64,000 nucleotides of DNA. Source: Aminobacterium sp. MB27-C1. GTDB lineage: Bacteria; Synergistota; Synergistia; Synergistales; Aminobacteriaceae. The translations under genes and the position numbers were made by a program. The notes beneath the pieces are model-generated. The model saw only the letters and a program-made list of their open reading frames with translations. It did no database searches and was not told the origin of the DNA. How positions within the stretch are numbered: the stretch's first letter is position 1; each line of letters opens with the position of its first letter. Of this stretch, positions 32,679 to 41,292 are shown in pieces. The stretch covers positions 682,001 to 746,000 of the forward strand of contig NZ_CP133089.1 of assembly GCF_030908405.1 (NCBI RefSeq). Direction: 5' to 3'.

Positions 32679-33146
32679 GTGGAAAAGATATTTAATAATA
32701 TCGAAGAGGTTTTATCGGCAATTGTTATGTTTGTTATGCTGATGCTCACCTTCGTAAACGTAATTGCAAGATACTTTCTTAGTTCATCTATTTCATTTAC
32801 CGAAGAGATCACAACATCGCTGTTTGTCCTTTTATGCACCCTTGGAGCCGCTATTGCGGTAAAGCATAATGCTCATTTGGGTTTGAGCCTGATTACAGAC
32901 AAACTGAGCAGGAAATGGCAAAGGAGATTTTATCTCTTAGCCTGTGCTTTAGGTGTGATATTTTCTCTCGTGCTTTTTTACAAAGGAATATTTATGGCAA
33001 TTCATGAGTACGAACTGAAACAGATTTCCATAACGCTACAGTGGCCGGAATGGATTTACGGTTCCTTTGTTCCTATAGGGGCATTCTTTTTAACCGTACG
33101 TTTTATCCAAGCTTTTTTTGAGTCTTTAAGCCAGAAGGAGGCGTAG
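32679..33146 (+). CDS. dctQ: TRAP transporter small permease (DctQ-like)
   Basis: This 155-residue protein has four membrane helices (about 8-30, 45-65, 87-107 and 126-148), the usual TRAP small-subunit plan, with VIARYFLSSSISFTEEITTSLFVLLCTLGAAIAVKHNAH in the conserved region. It pairs with the large permease to take up carboxylates using a sodium or proton gradient. GTG 32679 is chosen because AAGGAG ends 12 bases upstream; a TTG at 32667 abuts that site. Spacing to the large permease is 3 bases. Confidence 0.9.
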   Translation: MEKIFNNIEEVLSAIVMFVMLMLTFVNVIARYFLSSSISFTEEITTSLFVLLCTLGAAIAVKHNAHLGLSLITDKLSRKWQRRFYLLACALGVIFSLVLFYKGIFMAIHEYELKQISITLQWPEWIYGSFVPIGAFFLTVRFIQAFFESLSQKEA

Positions 33147-33149
33147 CTA

Positions 33150-34433
33150 ATGGTTGCGGCCGTATTATTAGGATCATTCCTAATCATGTTGTTGATAAAT
33201 GTTCCCATTGCCATTACTATGGGCGTTTCGAGTTTGCTGGGCCTCATGGCTATGGGTATGAGCTTCGACATGATTCCCATTAATTTTTATGCAGCTAGCA
33301 GCAAGTTCGTCCTTCTCGCTATTCCTTTCTTTATTTTGGGCGGAAATATTATGGAAAAGGCCGGTATTTCCAGGAAATTGATTGATTTTGCAATGGCCTT
33401 GGTTGGTCACCTTAAAGGCGGACTCGCAATCGTATGTGTTCTCGTTTCCTGTTTTTTTGCCGCTATCTCAGGATCCGCTCCCGCTACAGTTGCAGCTCTC
33501 GGTATGATCGTCATTCCTGCAATGGTTGAAGTGGGATACAAAAAAGATACCTCTTCGGCCTTAATGGCAACGTCAGGTGCCATAGGCCTTATTATCCCTC
33601 CATCTATTACTTTCGTTATATACGGCTCAATTGCTGGGGTTTCCATAAGCAAACTTTTTATGGCCGGAATTGTTCCTGGACTTCTTATGGGAGCTTTTAT
33701 CGCTGTGTCATGCCTTTTGACGACGAGGAAAGAAGATATAAAAAGAATCCCGAAGGTTCCTCCGAAACAGTGCTGGGTTGCATTTAAAGATGCTATATGG
33801 GCAATTTTGATGCCTGTCATCATACTAGGTGGCATTTATGGTGGAGTGTGCACACCTACGGAAGCGGCGGCAATAGCTGCTGTCTACGGTTTATTTGTTG
33901 GAATCTTTATCTACAAGTCTCTGAAATTCAAGGAATTATACCAAATATTGGTTACATCAACAGTCCAATCTGCTGTGGTTATGTTTATTACAGCGACTGC
34001 AAGTTTGTTTGCATGGATTATCACGACAGAAGGAATCGCGGCTGCGGCAAGTGAGCTACTCATAAATATGGCAGGAGGGAACATCATAATATTCCTTCTG
34101 ATAGTGAATATTATCCTTCTTTTGGCAGGATGCGGTATTGACGGAACATCCGCGTTTTATATATTTACGCCTATTTTGTTGCCAGTTGCCATACAGTTGG
34201 GATACGATCCTCTCGTTTTTGGTGTTGTCATGGTGATGAACCTTGCAATTGGTAATGCTACGCCACCTGTCGGAGTCTGTCTCTACGTTGCGTGTGGTAT
34301 TGGTAACGTATCTCTCAAAGAGATATCGAAAGCGGCTTTACCGTTTTTAACGGCGGCAGTATTGGCTCTGCTTATCGTTACTTATATACCTGCAATATCT
34401 CAGTTTATTCCGAATCTGCTTATGGCGGATTAG
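33150..34433 (+). CDS. dctM: TRAP transporter large permease (DctM-like)
   Basis: This 427-residue protein has about 12 hydrophobic segments. DctM-family signatures include FFILGGNIMEKAGISRKLIDFA, CFFAAISGSAPATVAALGMIVIPAM, GAIGLIIPPSITFVIYG and GGVCTPTEAAAIAAVYGL. It forms the substrate channel of the tripartite carrier with DctQ and the lipoprotein DctP downstream. GAAGGAGG precedes ATG 33150. The substrate is not readable from the sequence; neighbours suggest an organic acid or amide. Confidence 0.93.
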   Translation: MVAAVLLGSFLIMLLINVPIAITMGVSSLLGLMAMGMSFDMIPINFYAASSKFVLLAIPFFILGGNIMEKAGISRKLIDFAMALVGHLKGGLAIVCVLVSCFFAAISGSAPATVAALGMIVIPAMVEVGYKKDTSSALMATSGAIGLIIPPSITFVIYGSIAGVSISKLFMAGIVPGLLMGAFIAVSCLLTTRKEDIKRIPKVPPKQCWVAFKDAIWAILMPVIILGGIYGGVCTPTEAAAIAAVYGLFVGIFIYKSLKFKELYQILVTSTVQSAVVMFITATASLFAWIITTEGIAAAASELLINMAGGNIIIFLLIVNIILLLAGCGIDGTSAFYIFTPILLPVAIQLGYDPLVFGVVMVMNLAIGNATPPVGVCLYVACGIGNVSLKEISKAALPFLTAAVLALLIVTYIPAISQFIPNLLMAD

Positions 34434-34615
34434 CAAGCGGTAGTAAAAGGGGCTAAACATACAATCTGGGGTAATGAGGTTTACATCTCGCACAACCTAG
34501 AAGGGGGATTTGTGCCAGGATGTTGAAATACGAAGATGAAGAGAAGTTCTTTACTCCAGATTTTTAATATAGTGCTTGCTTTTAGCGTTTCTAATTCATA
34601 ACAAAAGGGGAGAAA

Positions 34616-35650
34616 ATGATGAAAAAAGTAATGTCTTTTATCCTTATGTGTGTATTCGTTCTTGCGTTTGCTTTCGGCTGTGGGAATTCGGTTGTAGAAG
34701 CAAAAGAGAGTGGCTCCGATGATTATGAGAAACTGAACCTAAAATTAAGTACGTCTGGAACAAATCTTGGCGTAGATGCCGTTACCGCTCAGTACTTTGC
34801 TGACGCTGTTAAGGAAGCCAGCGGCGGAAAAATTAAGATCCGTGTCTATCCCAACTGTCAGCTTGCCGGCGGTAGCATGGCGAAGAGTATTGAACTTCTG
34901 ATAGTTGGCGGCAATTACGAACTTGCAGTGTTCTCTGGTTCCGTTCTTGGCAATATCGATGCCAGGTTCCTTACGCACTCCGTTCCTTTTATCTTCTCTA
35001 GCTATGCTGAGGCAAGTGCAAAGATGGATAGCACCGGCGGAGAATACTACGCGAATTTAATGAAAGAAAAAGGGTTGGTTTACTTAGCTGGAGTCCATAA
35101 TGGACTTCGTCAGCTTACTAATAACGAGAAAGAAATAAAAATGCCGGAAGATCTTAAGGGGTTAAAAATCAGAGTTCCGAGCGGAGAAGTTTACATGAAA
35201 ACATTACGTGAGTTCGGTGCCGACCCCATAGCAATGAACTGGAGCGAAGTTTTTACCGCACTTCAGCAGGGAACAATTGATGGTCATGAAAACGGATATC
35301 AGACAATCGATTCAGCTAAAATTTATGAAGTGCAGAAGTATATGACAGAGTGGAATTGGAGCTATGATGGTTATTGGCTGATGGCCAACAGCAAAGATTG
35401 GGCTAAATTCAGCGAAAAAACTCAAAAACTCTTGCTGGAAAAAGCTAAAGAAGCTCAGGCGTACGGTAGAAAATATCTTGAAGACGCAGAAAAAGAGATA
35501 AAGAAAGACTTTGTCGAAAACAGAGGCGTCACTATTACAGAATTGACACCAGATGAACTTGCTGCGTTCAAGAAGGCTGCAAGACCCGTACAGGAATACT
35601 TCATTGAAAAGTTTGGTGAAGAGGCAACTTCTGCTTGGGGCCTTAAATAA
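34616..35650 (+). CDS. dctP: TRAP transporter solute-binding protein (DctP-like lipoprotein)
   Basis: This 344-residue protein has a lipoprotein signal peptide with a lipobox near Cys22 (AFAFGCGNS). The mature part is a DctP-family binding protein with LKGLKIRVPSGEVYMKTLREFGADPIAMNWSEVFTALQQGTIDG, including the conserved arginine that clamps carboxylates. AGGGGAG precedes the double ATG (34616 or 34619). It is separated from dctM by 182 bases. A truncated copy of its middle third lies at 26791-27190. A terminator follows. Confidence 0.93.
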   Translation: MMKKVMSFILMCVFVLAFAFGCGNSVVEAKESGSDDYEKLNLKLSTSGTNLGVDAVTAQYFADAVKEASGGKIKIRVYPNCQLAGGSMAKSIELLIVGGNYELAVFSGSVLGNIDARFLTHSVPFIFSSYAEASAKMDSTGGEYYANLMKEKGLVYLAGVHNGLRQLTNNEKEIKMPEDLKGLKIRVPSGEVYMKTLREFGADPIAMNWSEVFTALQQGTIDGHENGYQTIDSAKIYEVQKYMTEWNWSYDGYWLMANSKDWAKFSEKTQKLLLEKAKEAQAYGRKYLEDAEKEIKKDFVENRGVTITELTPDELAAFKKAARPVQEYFIEKFGEEATSAWGLK

Positions 35651-35670
35651 GTTAGGGGCATAAATATATT

Positions 35671-35708
35671 TAAAGGGGTAGCAGAGATGCTGCCCCTTTA
35701 ATTTTTAG
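35671..35708. terminator. Bidirectional terminator between dctP and the MFS gene
   Basis: Arms TAAAGGGG (35671-35678) and CCCCTTTA (35693-35700), with inner AGCA/TGCT pairs, form a tight hairpin followed by ATTTTTAG. It lies between two convergent genes and probably stops both. Confidence 0.82.
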
Positions 35709-35712
35709 AGGT

Positions 35713-36885
35713 TTATTCTTTTTTCCCCCATTTACACAGAATAATAAAGATATTAAGCGGGGGGAATAGAAGTATAAGTGAGAATGCAAACACAATACCT
35801 TGCAGGTCAGCTATCTTTCCAACAATGGCCATAGTAAGGCCGCTGAGGCCGTACGCAACTCCCATCAGAAGAGATGTGGCCGTACTTTTTGATTCCGGAG
35901 CCAATTCCTGAGCCTGGGCAACGAGAATTGGAGACGAAGATATTAGTAAGGCGTTCCCTACAAGAAAAAGAACGAAGGCCTGCCAGCCTTCAAAGAATAA
36001 TTCAGGAAAAATAAGTAAAGGGCAGGCTCCTTGGGCAAAAAGTAAAACCTTTTTGTTCCCGTATTTTAAAGCTGCTTTTCCGGCCAGAAGGGGAGATACA
36101 ACTTTAGCTAACTGGAGAAGGAAAAGAGAAAATCCTACCTTTTCAATGCCTCCCCCCCGAAGAGCGATAAGGAGGGGAAATAAAAACTTTATTCCGTGGT
36201 TGGTCATATCTCTAAAGAAAGTAACAGTCCAGATCGGCCAAATATCACTAAAAATATGTTTCGTGGTCTTAAGAAAATGACCTGACTGTTGTTTTTTAAT
36301 CTTTTCTTTTATTTTATGTACCGATGGAACCAGTATCCAGAATAATATTCCTGTAATGGTTACTGGAACGACAGGAATCATGTTAAGTGGCCAATCATGG
36401 CAGTATTTGAAAAGAAATGTTGCATAAAGTGGACTAGCAGAACTTGCTAGAATTCCCACAGTACTAAAAAAAGCGAGCTGAAGAGGCAATTTTTCCAAAC
36501 TTCCAATATATCCTATGGAGCCGTGCCCCTGAGGGTGGTAGACGGCACTGCCCAACCCCCATATCGACACAAGAATCAAAGTAACTCCGTAAGAAGGAGC
36601 CGAAGGAATGAGCGAGGCTCCAAGTGCTGTTAAAATTGGCCCCCAGACGATCATGACTGGACGGGATGTTATGTCTGAAACAAAACCCAAGAACGGCTGG
36701 AGAAACATGTTAAATAGTCCAGGCAAAGAAGTCAGTATCCCTGCTTGAGTTACAGAAAGTCCCAGCCTTTCTATCAAAAAGGGCAGAAAAGTCTGCAAAA
36801 AAGAGGTGTGCAGATCGTTAAAAAAATGTTGTAAATAAATGAGCGAAAGCTTTTTGTTAGCTGTCATCTTAAGATGTTTTATCAA
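35713..36885 (-). CDS. MFS transporter, fosmidomycin-resistance (Fsr)-like
   Basis: This 390-residue protein has about 12 membrane helices and the Fsr-type N-terminus (LIYLQHFFNDLHTSFLQTFLPFLIERLGLSVTQAGILTSLPGLFN). A GFVSDITSRP loop follows helix 2, and there is a VYHPQGHGSIGYI motif. Fsr-like MFS proteins export drugs or small metabolites by proton exchange. TTG 36885 is used because GAGGAGA lies 5 bases upstream; ATG 36867 is an alternative. Only 11 bases separate it from the PLP enzyme on the same strand, so they form an operon, and it could export that enzyme's substrate or product. Confidence 0.85.
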   Translation of the reverse strand: MIKHLKMTANKKLSLIYLQHFFNDLHTSFLQTFLPFLIERLGLSVTQAGILTSLPGLFNMFLQPFLGFVSDITSRPVMIVWGPILTALGASLIPSAPSYGVTLILVSIWGLGSAVYHPQGHGSIGYIGSLEKLPLQLAFFSTVGILASSASPLYATFLFKYCHDWPLNMIPVVPVTITGILFWILVPSVHKIKEKIKKQQSGHFLKTTKHIFSDIWPIWTVTFFRDMTNHGIKFLFPLLIALRGGGIEKVGFSLFLLQLAKVVSPLLAGKAALKYGNKKVLLFAQGACPLLIFPELFFEGWQAFVLFLVGNALLISSSPILVAQAQELAPESKSTATSLLMGVAYGLSGLTMAIVGKIADLQGIVFAFSLILLFPPLNIFIILCKWGKKE

Positions 36886-36896
36886 TATAATCTCCT

Positions 36897-38072
36897 CTAT
36901 CTATTTTCAATGGCTGTTTTAATTCTGTTGAGTCCTTCAGTGATTGTGGATCTGGGAGCCGCTATGGTCATTCTGGCAAACCCCTCTGTTACTTTGCCGA
37001 ATTCTGCTCCGTTGTTCATTCCAACGCCAGCTTTATGAACAAGAAATTTCTGAAGTTCCTCTGAAGACAATCCCAGTTCCCTGAAATCGATAAGGGGAAC
37101 ATATGTCCCTTCCGGTTTGATTAGCTTGATAGCGGGAATATTTTCTCTAAGAAACTCTTCGACGAAACGTAAATTTCCGCTGAGATACTCAATTAGTTCT
37201 TCTAGCCATTCTTCCCCAGTTGAATAGGCGGCGGCAATGGCTTCTGCTCCAAAGACTGTGACTCCGGCAAGGTGCATTCCAGAGATAAGATCGTTGTATC
37301 TATCTCTAAGATCTTTATTGGGAATTACGACCACAGCAGAACGGAAGCCGGCAAGGTTAAACGTCTTACTGGGTGAAAAACTTGTTATGGTTCTTTCTTC
37401 TATATCTCGTGAGATGCTTGCTATTGGAATATGCTTATTGCCTTCGTATACAATGTCTGAATGAACATCGTCAGATACTATAGTGATGTTATTTTTAAGG
37501 CATATTTCAGCTATTTCCTCGAGCTCTCTCTTTTGCCATACTCGCCCTGAAGGATTGTGAGGGTTGCAGAGAAAAAGCATTTTTACCCTGGAATTCAGCT
37601 TAGCTTTCAGATCATCGAGATTCATGAAAAAGCGCCCGTTGTCGAGAACGAGAGGATTATCTGTTATCCTTCGGCCATTTTCTTCGATGATGTGATAGAA
37701 AGGGGCGTAGATTGGTGATTGGATAACAACCCGATCGCCTGGTCTTGTCATGGCAAGCATAGAAAAGACAAGAGAGGGAGTAACGCCTGGAGAGTGGCAA
37801 ATCCATTCCTTTTTGATATCCCAACCATGGCGGCGAGACATCCAAGAAATAATGGCATCATAAAAATCATCAGGTCTGTTAGGGTATCCGAAAATTCCGT
37901 GATCGAGTCTTTTTTTCAGGCGTTCAATCACTTCAGGTGGGGCTTTAAAATCCATGTCGGCTTTCCAAAGAGCTAGAATATCAGGATCACCGAAAACCTT
38001 GCCGAGATTATCCCATTTTTGACAAGCTGTACCTCTACGTTCTATTACGTGATCAAAGTTGTATTTACCCAT
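36897..38072 (-). CDS. PLP-dependent C-S lyase/aminotransferase (PatB/MalY-type)
   Basis: This 391-residue fold-type I PLP enzyme resembles PatB/MalY cystathionine beta-lyases. Features are the family N-terminus (YNFDHVIERRGTACQKWD, then LWKADMDFKAPPEV), NPHNPSGRVW (about 170-179), the VSDDVHSDIVY segment and the PLP lysine in SPSKTFN (Lys236). MalY-type enzymes cleave C-S bonds of cystathionine or S-alkyl cysteines, giving pyruvate, ammonia and a thiol. The MFS gene follows. An ordinary aminotransferase activity cannot be excluded. Confidence 0.9.
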   Translation of the reverse strand: MGKYNFDHVIERRGTACQKWDNLGKVFGDPDILALWKADMDFKAPPEVIERLKKRLDHGIFGYPNRPDDFYDAIISWMSRRHGWDIKKEWICHSPGVTPSLVFSMLAMTRPGDRVVIQSPIYAPFYHIIEENGRRITDNPLVLDNGRFFMNLDDLKAKLNSRVKMLFLCNPHNPSGRVWQKRELEEIAEICLKNNITIVSDDVHSDIVYEGNKHIPIASISRDIEERTITSFSPSKTFNLAGFRSAVVVIPNKDLRDRYNDLISGMHLAGVTVFGAEAIAAAYSTGEEWLEELIEYLSGNLRFVEEFLRENIPAIKLIKPEGTYVPLIDFRELGLSSEELQKFLVHKAGVGMNNGAEFGKVTEGFARMTIAAPRSTITEGLNRIKTAIENR

Positions 38073-38388
38073 GTGTCTATTCTCCTATGTCAAATGTGTT
38101 TTTTCGCGAAGGGGTGCCCATTTTCATGCGTTGGCAGCGGTGAAACATGAGAATTCCCGAGAAGAGAGGTTCGCAAAACATTCTAATATCATGATACTAC
38201 TTTCAAGAATGGAGTGCCAGTTAAGCGCTCATCCCGAAAACTCCAAATAGAGTCACCCCTTTCACGGTTAGATTTTTTTCACCCCAAAAACTTCAAAAAT
38301 TTTTCACTTTTTGTTTTTTCAGCGTCACGAGCACACTTATGTAGGTAGAGGGAGTCTATTTTTTTATATCAGAAAGAGGGGAAGTTAC
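38073..38388. other. Intergenic region between PLP enzyme and replication pair
   Basis: About 316 bases separate divergent genes. The right part (38270-38330) is very T-rich with TTTTTTCACCCC and ATTTTTCACTTTTTG, which gives two TTTTTCAC copies. No RNA gene is seen. The promoters of both flanking genes must lie here. Confidence 0.4.
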
Positions 38389-39258
38389 ATGACAGACCAA
38401 ACACTTCTAAACGACACTCGTGATTTTTGGTGGACATGCGTAGACCTCTGCGTCATTCGTGACAAAGACCTTTCTCCTATCGACAAAACCGTCTACGCTG
38501 TTCTTTGCAGTTTCGCATCCGTAGGCGAGAGAAAATGTTTTCCCAAAGTGGCAAAAATTGCCGCATATGCGGGGTGCTCAGTGCGCTCCACTCAAGAGAG
38601 CCTGAAACGGTTGCAATCTAAAAAATATCTGAGGCGGAATCCTCGGTACAAAAATAAGCGCCAGCTTTCTTCGGAATATATCCTTATCGGTCACCGAGCT
38701 GGGGGCGCATCGTCTGCAAGGATGCACGACGTGCACCAGGGGGATGCAGCAAACGAAGTAGCGGAACTAGAATCACTTGAACTAGATACTTCTCTTTCAG
38801 AGAAGCGGAAGGAACCCGCGAAAGCACGCTTGAAACAAACGGACGTGGGAGCAGACTTGGAAGCGGACTTAGAAACGGCCTTAAAAGCGGTTCCTCAAGC
38901 AATGCGCGCGACGGTAGAGTATTTCTTACTTAAGACTGGAAGAAAGGAAATCACTCTACGGGAACTTTCCGCAATCAAAGCCCTCGAAAAAATTCATGTC
39001 CCTGCACGGGTGAACCATGAGATCGCAAAGGCTGTGTCGCGATACGAAAAAATGAAACGTCCGCTGCACATGCTCACACTCGAATACATTTACGAAAGCT
39101 TGAAATATCAGACTTCGGGGCGGAGGGGCCGATCTGAAACGCAAAGGGCTTTGACATCTGATGACCCATACGAAAAACAGCGAGCGTCTGATTTAAAAGA
39201 GTGGGAGGCCAGTCAGCAGAAGGCTCTGCTTGAAAAATACGGAGGTGAGTTGCCATGA
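38389..39258 (+). CDS. Helix-turn-helix replication-type protein
   Basis: This 289-residue protein has a winged-helix N-terminus of the kind found in plasmid or phage replication initiators and DnaD-like proteins (LSPIDKTVYAVLCSFASVGERKCFPKVAKIAAYAGCSVRSTQESLKRLQSKKYLRR). A low-complexity charged linker follows (about 115-165), then a helical C-terminal domain. GAGGGGAAG precedes ATG 38389. Its stop overlaps the next start by 4 bases, and that next gene is a DnaC-like ATPase. The pair therefore looks like an initiator and a helicase loader. Confidence 0.75.
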   Translation: MTDQTLLNDTRDFWWTCVDLCVIRDKDLSPIDKTVYAVLCSFASVGERKCFPKVAKIAAYAGCSVRSTQESLKRLQSKKYLRRNPRYKNKRQLSSEYILIGHRAGGASSARMHDVHQGDAANEVAELESLELDTSLSEKRKEPAKARLKQTDVGADLEADLETALKAVPQAMRATVEYFLLKTGRKEITLRELSAIKALEKIHVPARVNHEIAKAVSRYEKMKRPLHMLTLEYIYESLKYQTSGRRGRSETQRALTSDDPYEKQRASDLKEWEASQQKALLEKYGGELP

Positions 39259-40106
39259 CAAACGGGGTTCTCTCGTACGTGCGGCGACTTTTCAAAAATC
39301 CATCAATAACGGAATCGGATTTATATGGTTCCATGGGAGATTTCATACAGGCTGAAGAGCAGCAACGATTCTGCGCCACGTGTCCGGGAATCGCACTGTG
39401 CAAATACAAAGGGCTCCGATGGTCAGTTTCAGCGAAAAAAATCTTCGGACGGAAAATAATTGTGGCCGAGTTGGGAAAGTGTGTGAACCGCGAGAGAAAG
39501 AGTCGGCAGCGGAAAATGGAACGGCTTATTCGGGCGAGCAAGATTCCAAAAGCCATGAAACGCTGTACTTTCGACACCTTCATAACGACCGGAGACCCCA
39601 TGATCAGAACGGCGAAGGGGCTGGCAATGGCGAGTGTGGAAGACGGCGCCTCCATAATTCTGGGTGGAGGAACAGGTGTGGGGAAGACCCATCTTGCCAT
39701 CGCCATGGTGCAAGAAACTGTGAGTCGGGGCAGAGAGGCCCTATTCGTGCCGGTGGTGGATTTGCTCGACGAAATTCGGTCAGGCTACGATGAAGGAACC
39801 GCAGACGCGATTCAAGAGGCAGTGAAGGAGGCGGATTGCGTGGCTCTCGACGATTTGGGGGCGCAGAGATCGACGAGTTGGGTGAGTGAGCGGCTTTTTT
39901 CTGTTATTGACGCGCGATACAGGTTGGGGAAGCAGACAGTCATAACAACAAATGCGTGCTCTATGTCGCAGCTTGAAAAAATGTTGGGAGAAAGGGGCGC
40001 GCGGATCGTTTCGCGATTGACGGAAATGGCGCAGCCCCTGTTTATTAAGGCCCGGGATTTCAGAACACGCAAAAATGTGCAGCAGCGCCTTCCTGTTGGG
40101 AAGTAG
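39255..40106 (+). CDS. DnaC/IstB-like helicase-loader ATPase
   Basis: This 283-residue AAA+ protein has an N-terminal cysteine cluster (CATCPGIALCKY, with a further Cys near residue 75, possibly zinc-binding), Walker A GGGTGVGKTHLA (about 137-148), Walker B CVALDDLGA (about 195-203), a sensor VITTNA and an arginine finger region GARIVSRL. This is the DnaC/DnaI loader or IstB class. No IstA transposase is adjacent, and the upstream partner is a helix-turn-helix protein, so a loader role fits best. It may be a chromosomal primosome gene or a mobile-element remnant. Confidence 0.85.
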   Translation: MTNGVLSYVRRLFKNPSITESDLYGSMGDFIQAEEQQRFCATCPGIALCKYKGLRWSVSAKKIFGRKIIVAELGKCVNRERKSRQRKMERLIRASKIPKAMKRCTFDTFITTGDPMIRTAKGLAMASVEDGASIILGGGTGVGKTHLAIAMVQETVSRGREALFVPVVDLLDEIRSGYDEGTADAIQEAVKEADCVALDDLGAQRSTSWVSERLFSVIDARYRLGKQTVITTNACSMSQLEKMLGERGARIVSRLTEMAQPLFIKARDFRTRKNVQQRLPVGK

Positions 40107-40128
40107 CGGCGGCGTGCATTTGTTTTAA

Positions 40129-40980
40129 TCATGCAGCAGTGGGATCAGGATGTGAAGATGGGGTTTCAGCTTTAATATCTATACCGAGTTCTTGTGCGAT
40201 TGCAACTTGAAGCATCAAACTATAATTTTTTATTCCCGCTTCTTTGGCGGCACGATCCATCCATGCAGGTATTGTAAGCGTCTTTTTTACGCTGTATTCT
40301 TTTACAGATGCGCGAATGAGTGGCATCCAAACATCAACAAGTACGCAGATTGTTCCTTTTTTCTGTGGCAAACTTTTAATAGATGACGGAGCGGGAATTG
40401 ATTCGCCATCAACTTCCATGCCGTAGAGATGTAGTCCCAACGCTTCTTTTGCGCATTTGATAGCATTTGTTTCATCTTTGCCTACCGTAACACAGCCAGG
40501 CAAATCGGGAAATGTTACTCCCACTTGGTTTTCTTCATAGTGAAAAAGTGCTGGGTAAATATAGCGGGTCCATTCGTCAGTAACACGTAATTCTTCTTTT
40601 AAAGCTCGCTGGAGCAGGGCAGAATAGTTTACGTGATTTTCTTCGGCGAGGTCTGATAACCATGCAGGGATCGTTAATGTTTTTTTCACAGCTTTTGTAC
40701 TCCAAGCTCTTCGAATGGGCGACATAACAGCAACAACTAATTGAACAAATCCGCCCGATGGAGAACCAATCATTTCTATCGGCGTAGGCTCAGGAATGTT
40801 GTCTTTTTGAACTTCACGGAAATACATGCAATCTCCAAGCACTGCTTGAGCTTCTACTATAGCTTCTTCTATAGTATCTGCTGATGTGAAACAGTTTTCC
40901 AAATTTGGAAAGGTGACAGTCCATCCGTCCCCATCGGGAAGAAATATAGCGGGATATTTATAATACTTAGGTCGTTTCAC
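40129..40980 (-). CDS. Tandem-duplicated HicB-like protein
   Basis: This 283-residue protein consists of two complete HicB units. Each has the HicB antitoxin fold (YPAIFLPDGDGWTVTFPNLENCFTSADTIEEAIVEAQAVL and YPALFHYEENQVGVTFPDLPGCVTVGKDETNAIKCAKEAL) followed by a ribbon-helix-helix-like segment (VKKTLTIPAWLSDLAEE and VKKTLTIPAWMDRAAKE). Ordinary HicB proteins have one unit and bind a HicA toxin; no HicA frame is visible on either side. GTG 40980 is preferred because AGGTAGGTG lies just upstream. It could be a free-standing regulator derived from an antitoxin. Confidence 0.85.
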   Translation of the reverse strand: MKRPKYYKYPAIFLPDGDGWTVTFPNLENCFTSADTIEEAIVEAQAVLGDCMYFREVQKDNIPEPTPIEMIGSPSGGFVQLVVAVMSPIRRAWSTKAVKKTLTIPAWLSDLAEENHVNYSALLQRALKEELRVTDEWTRYIYPALFHYEENQVGVTFPDLPGCVTVGKDETNAIKCAKEALGLHLYGMEVDGESIPAPSSIKSLPQKKGTICVLVDVWMPLIRASVKEYSVKKTLTIPAWMDRAAKEAGIKNYSLMLQVAIAQELGIDIKAETPSSHPDPTAA

Positions 40981-41017
40981 AGTGATCACCTACCTTTCAA
41001 GGCGATGCAAAGGTAAC

Positions 41018-41048
41018 ATGTGTATCAGTACGTGTCAATACGTGTTCA
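41018..41048. promoter_or_regulatory. Direct-repeat operator candidate upstream of the HicB gene
   Basis: TACGTGT occurs at 41029-41035 and 41039-41045, and a related CATGTGT lies at 41018-41024. The spacing is about one helical turn (10-11 bases). The repeats lie 38-69 bases upstream of the HicB start, where the ribbon-helix-helix parts of that protein could bind for autoregulation. Binding is inferred. Confidence 0.5.
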
Positions 41049-41194
41049 TGGGTCGCAATCTATTTCTTCTTTTGAAGAAGGCATGAAAAAACACTTAAAG
41101 CATTTTATACGTGCCGCAGTGTTTCTTCGTTTAAAAATCTCTTCATAAATTTTCTGAACGATTCGTAATGAAAATATTGCTAAAAATATAAGGA

Positions 41195-41272
41195 GTAATC
41201 TCGTTACAACATTGACAAATTTCTTTTTTGAGTTAATATAATTTTGAAATTGAGTAACTCCGTTATTACGTT
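41195..41272 (+). promoter_or_regulatory. Promoter and palindromic sites of the RM/CBASS island
   Basis: TTGACA (41212-41217) is followed after 16 bases by TAATAT (41234-41239), with TATAAT overlapping at 41237. Related palindromic boxes lie on both sides: GTAATCTCGTTAC (41195-41207) and GTAACTCCGTTATTAC (41254-41269). They look like paired binding sites of a repressor or controller protein. The regulator itself is not identified. Confidence 0.55.
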
Positions 41273-41292
41273 AAAAATGAGGGGGTTTTGGG

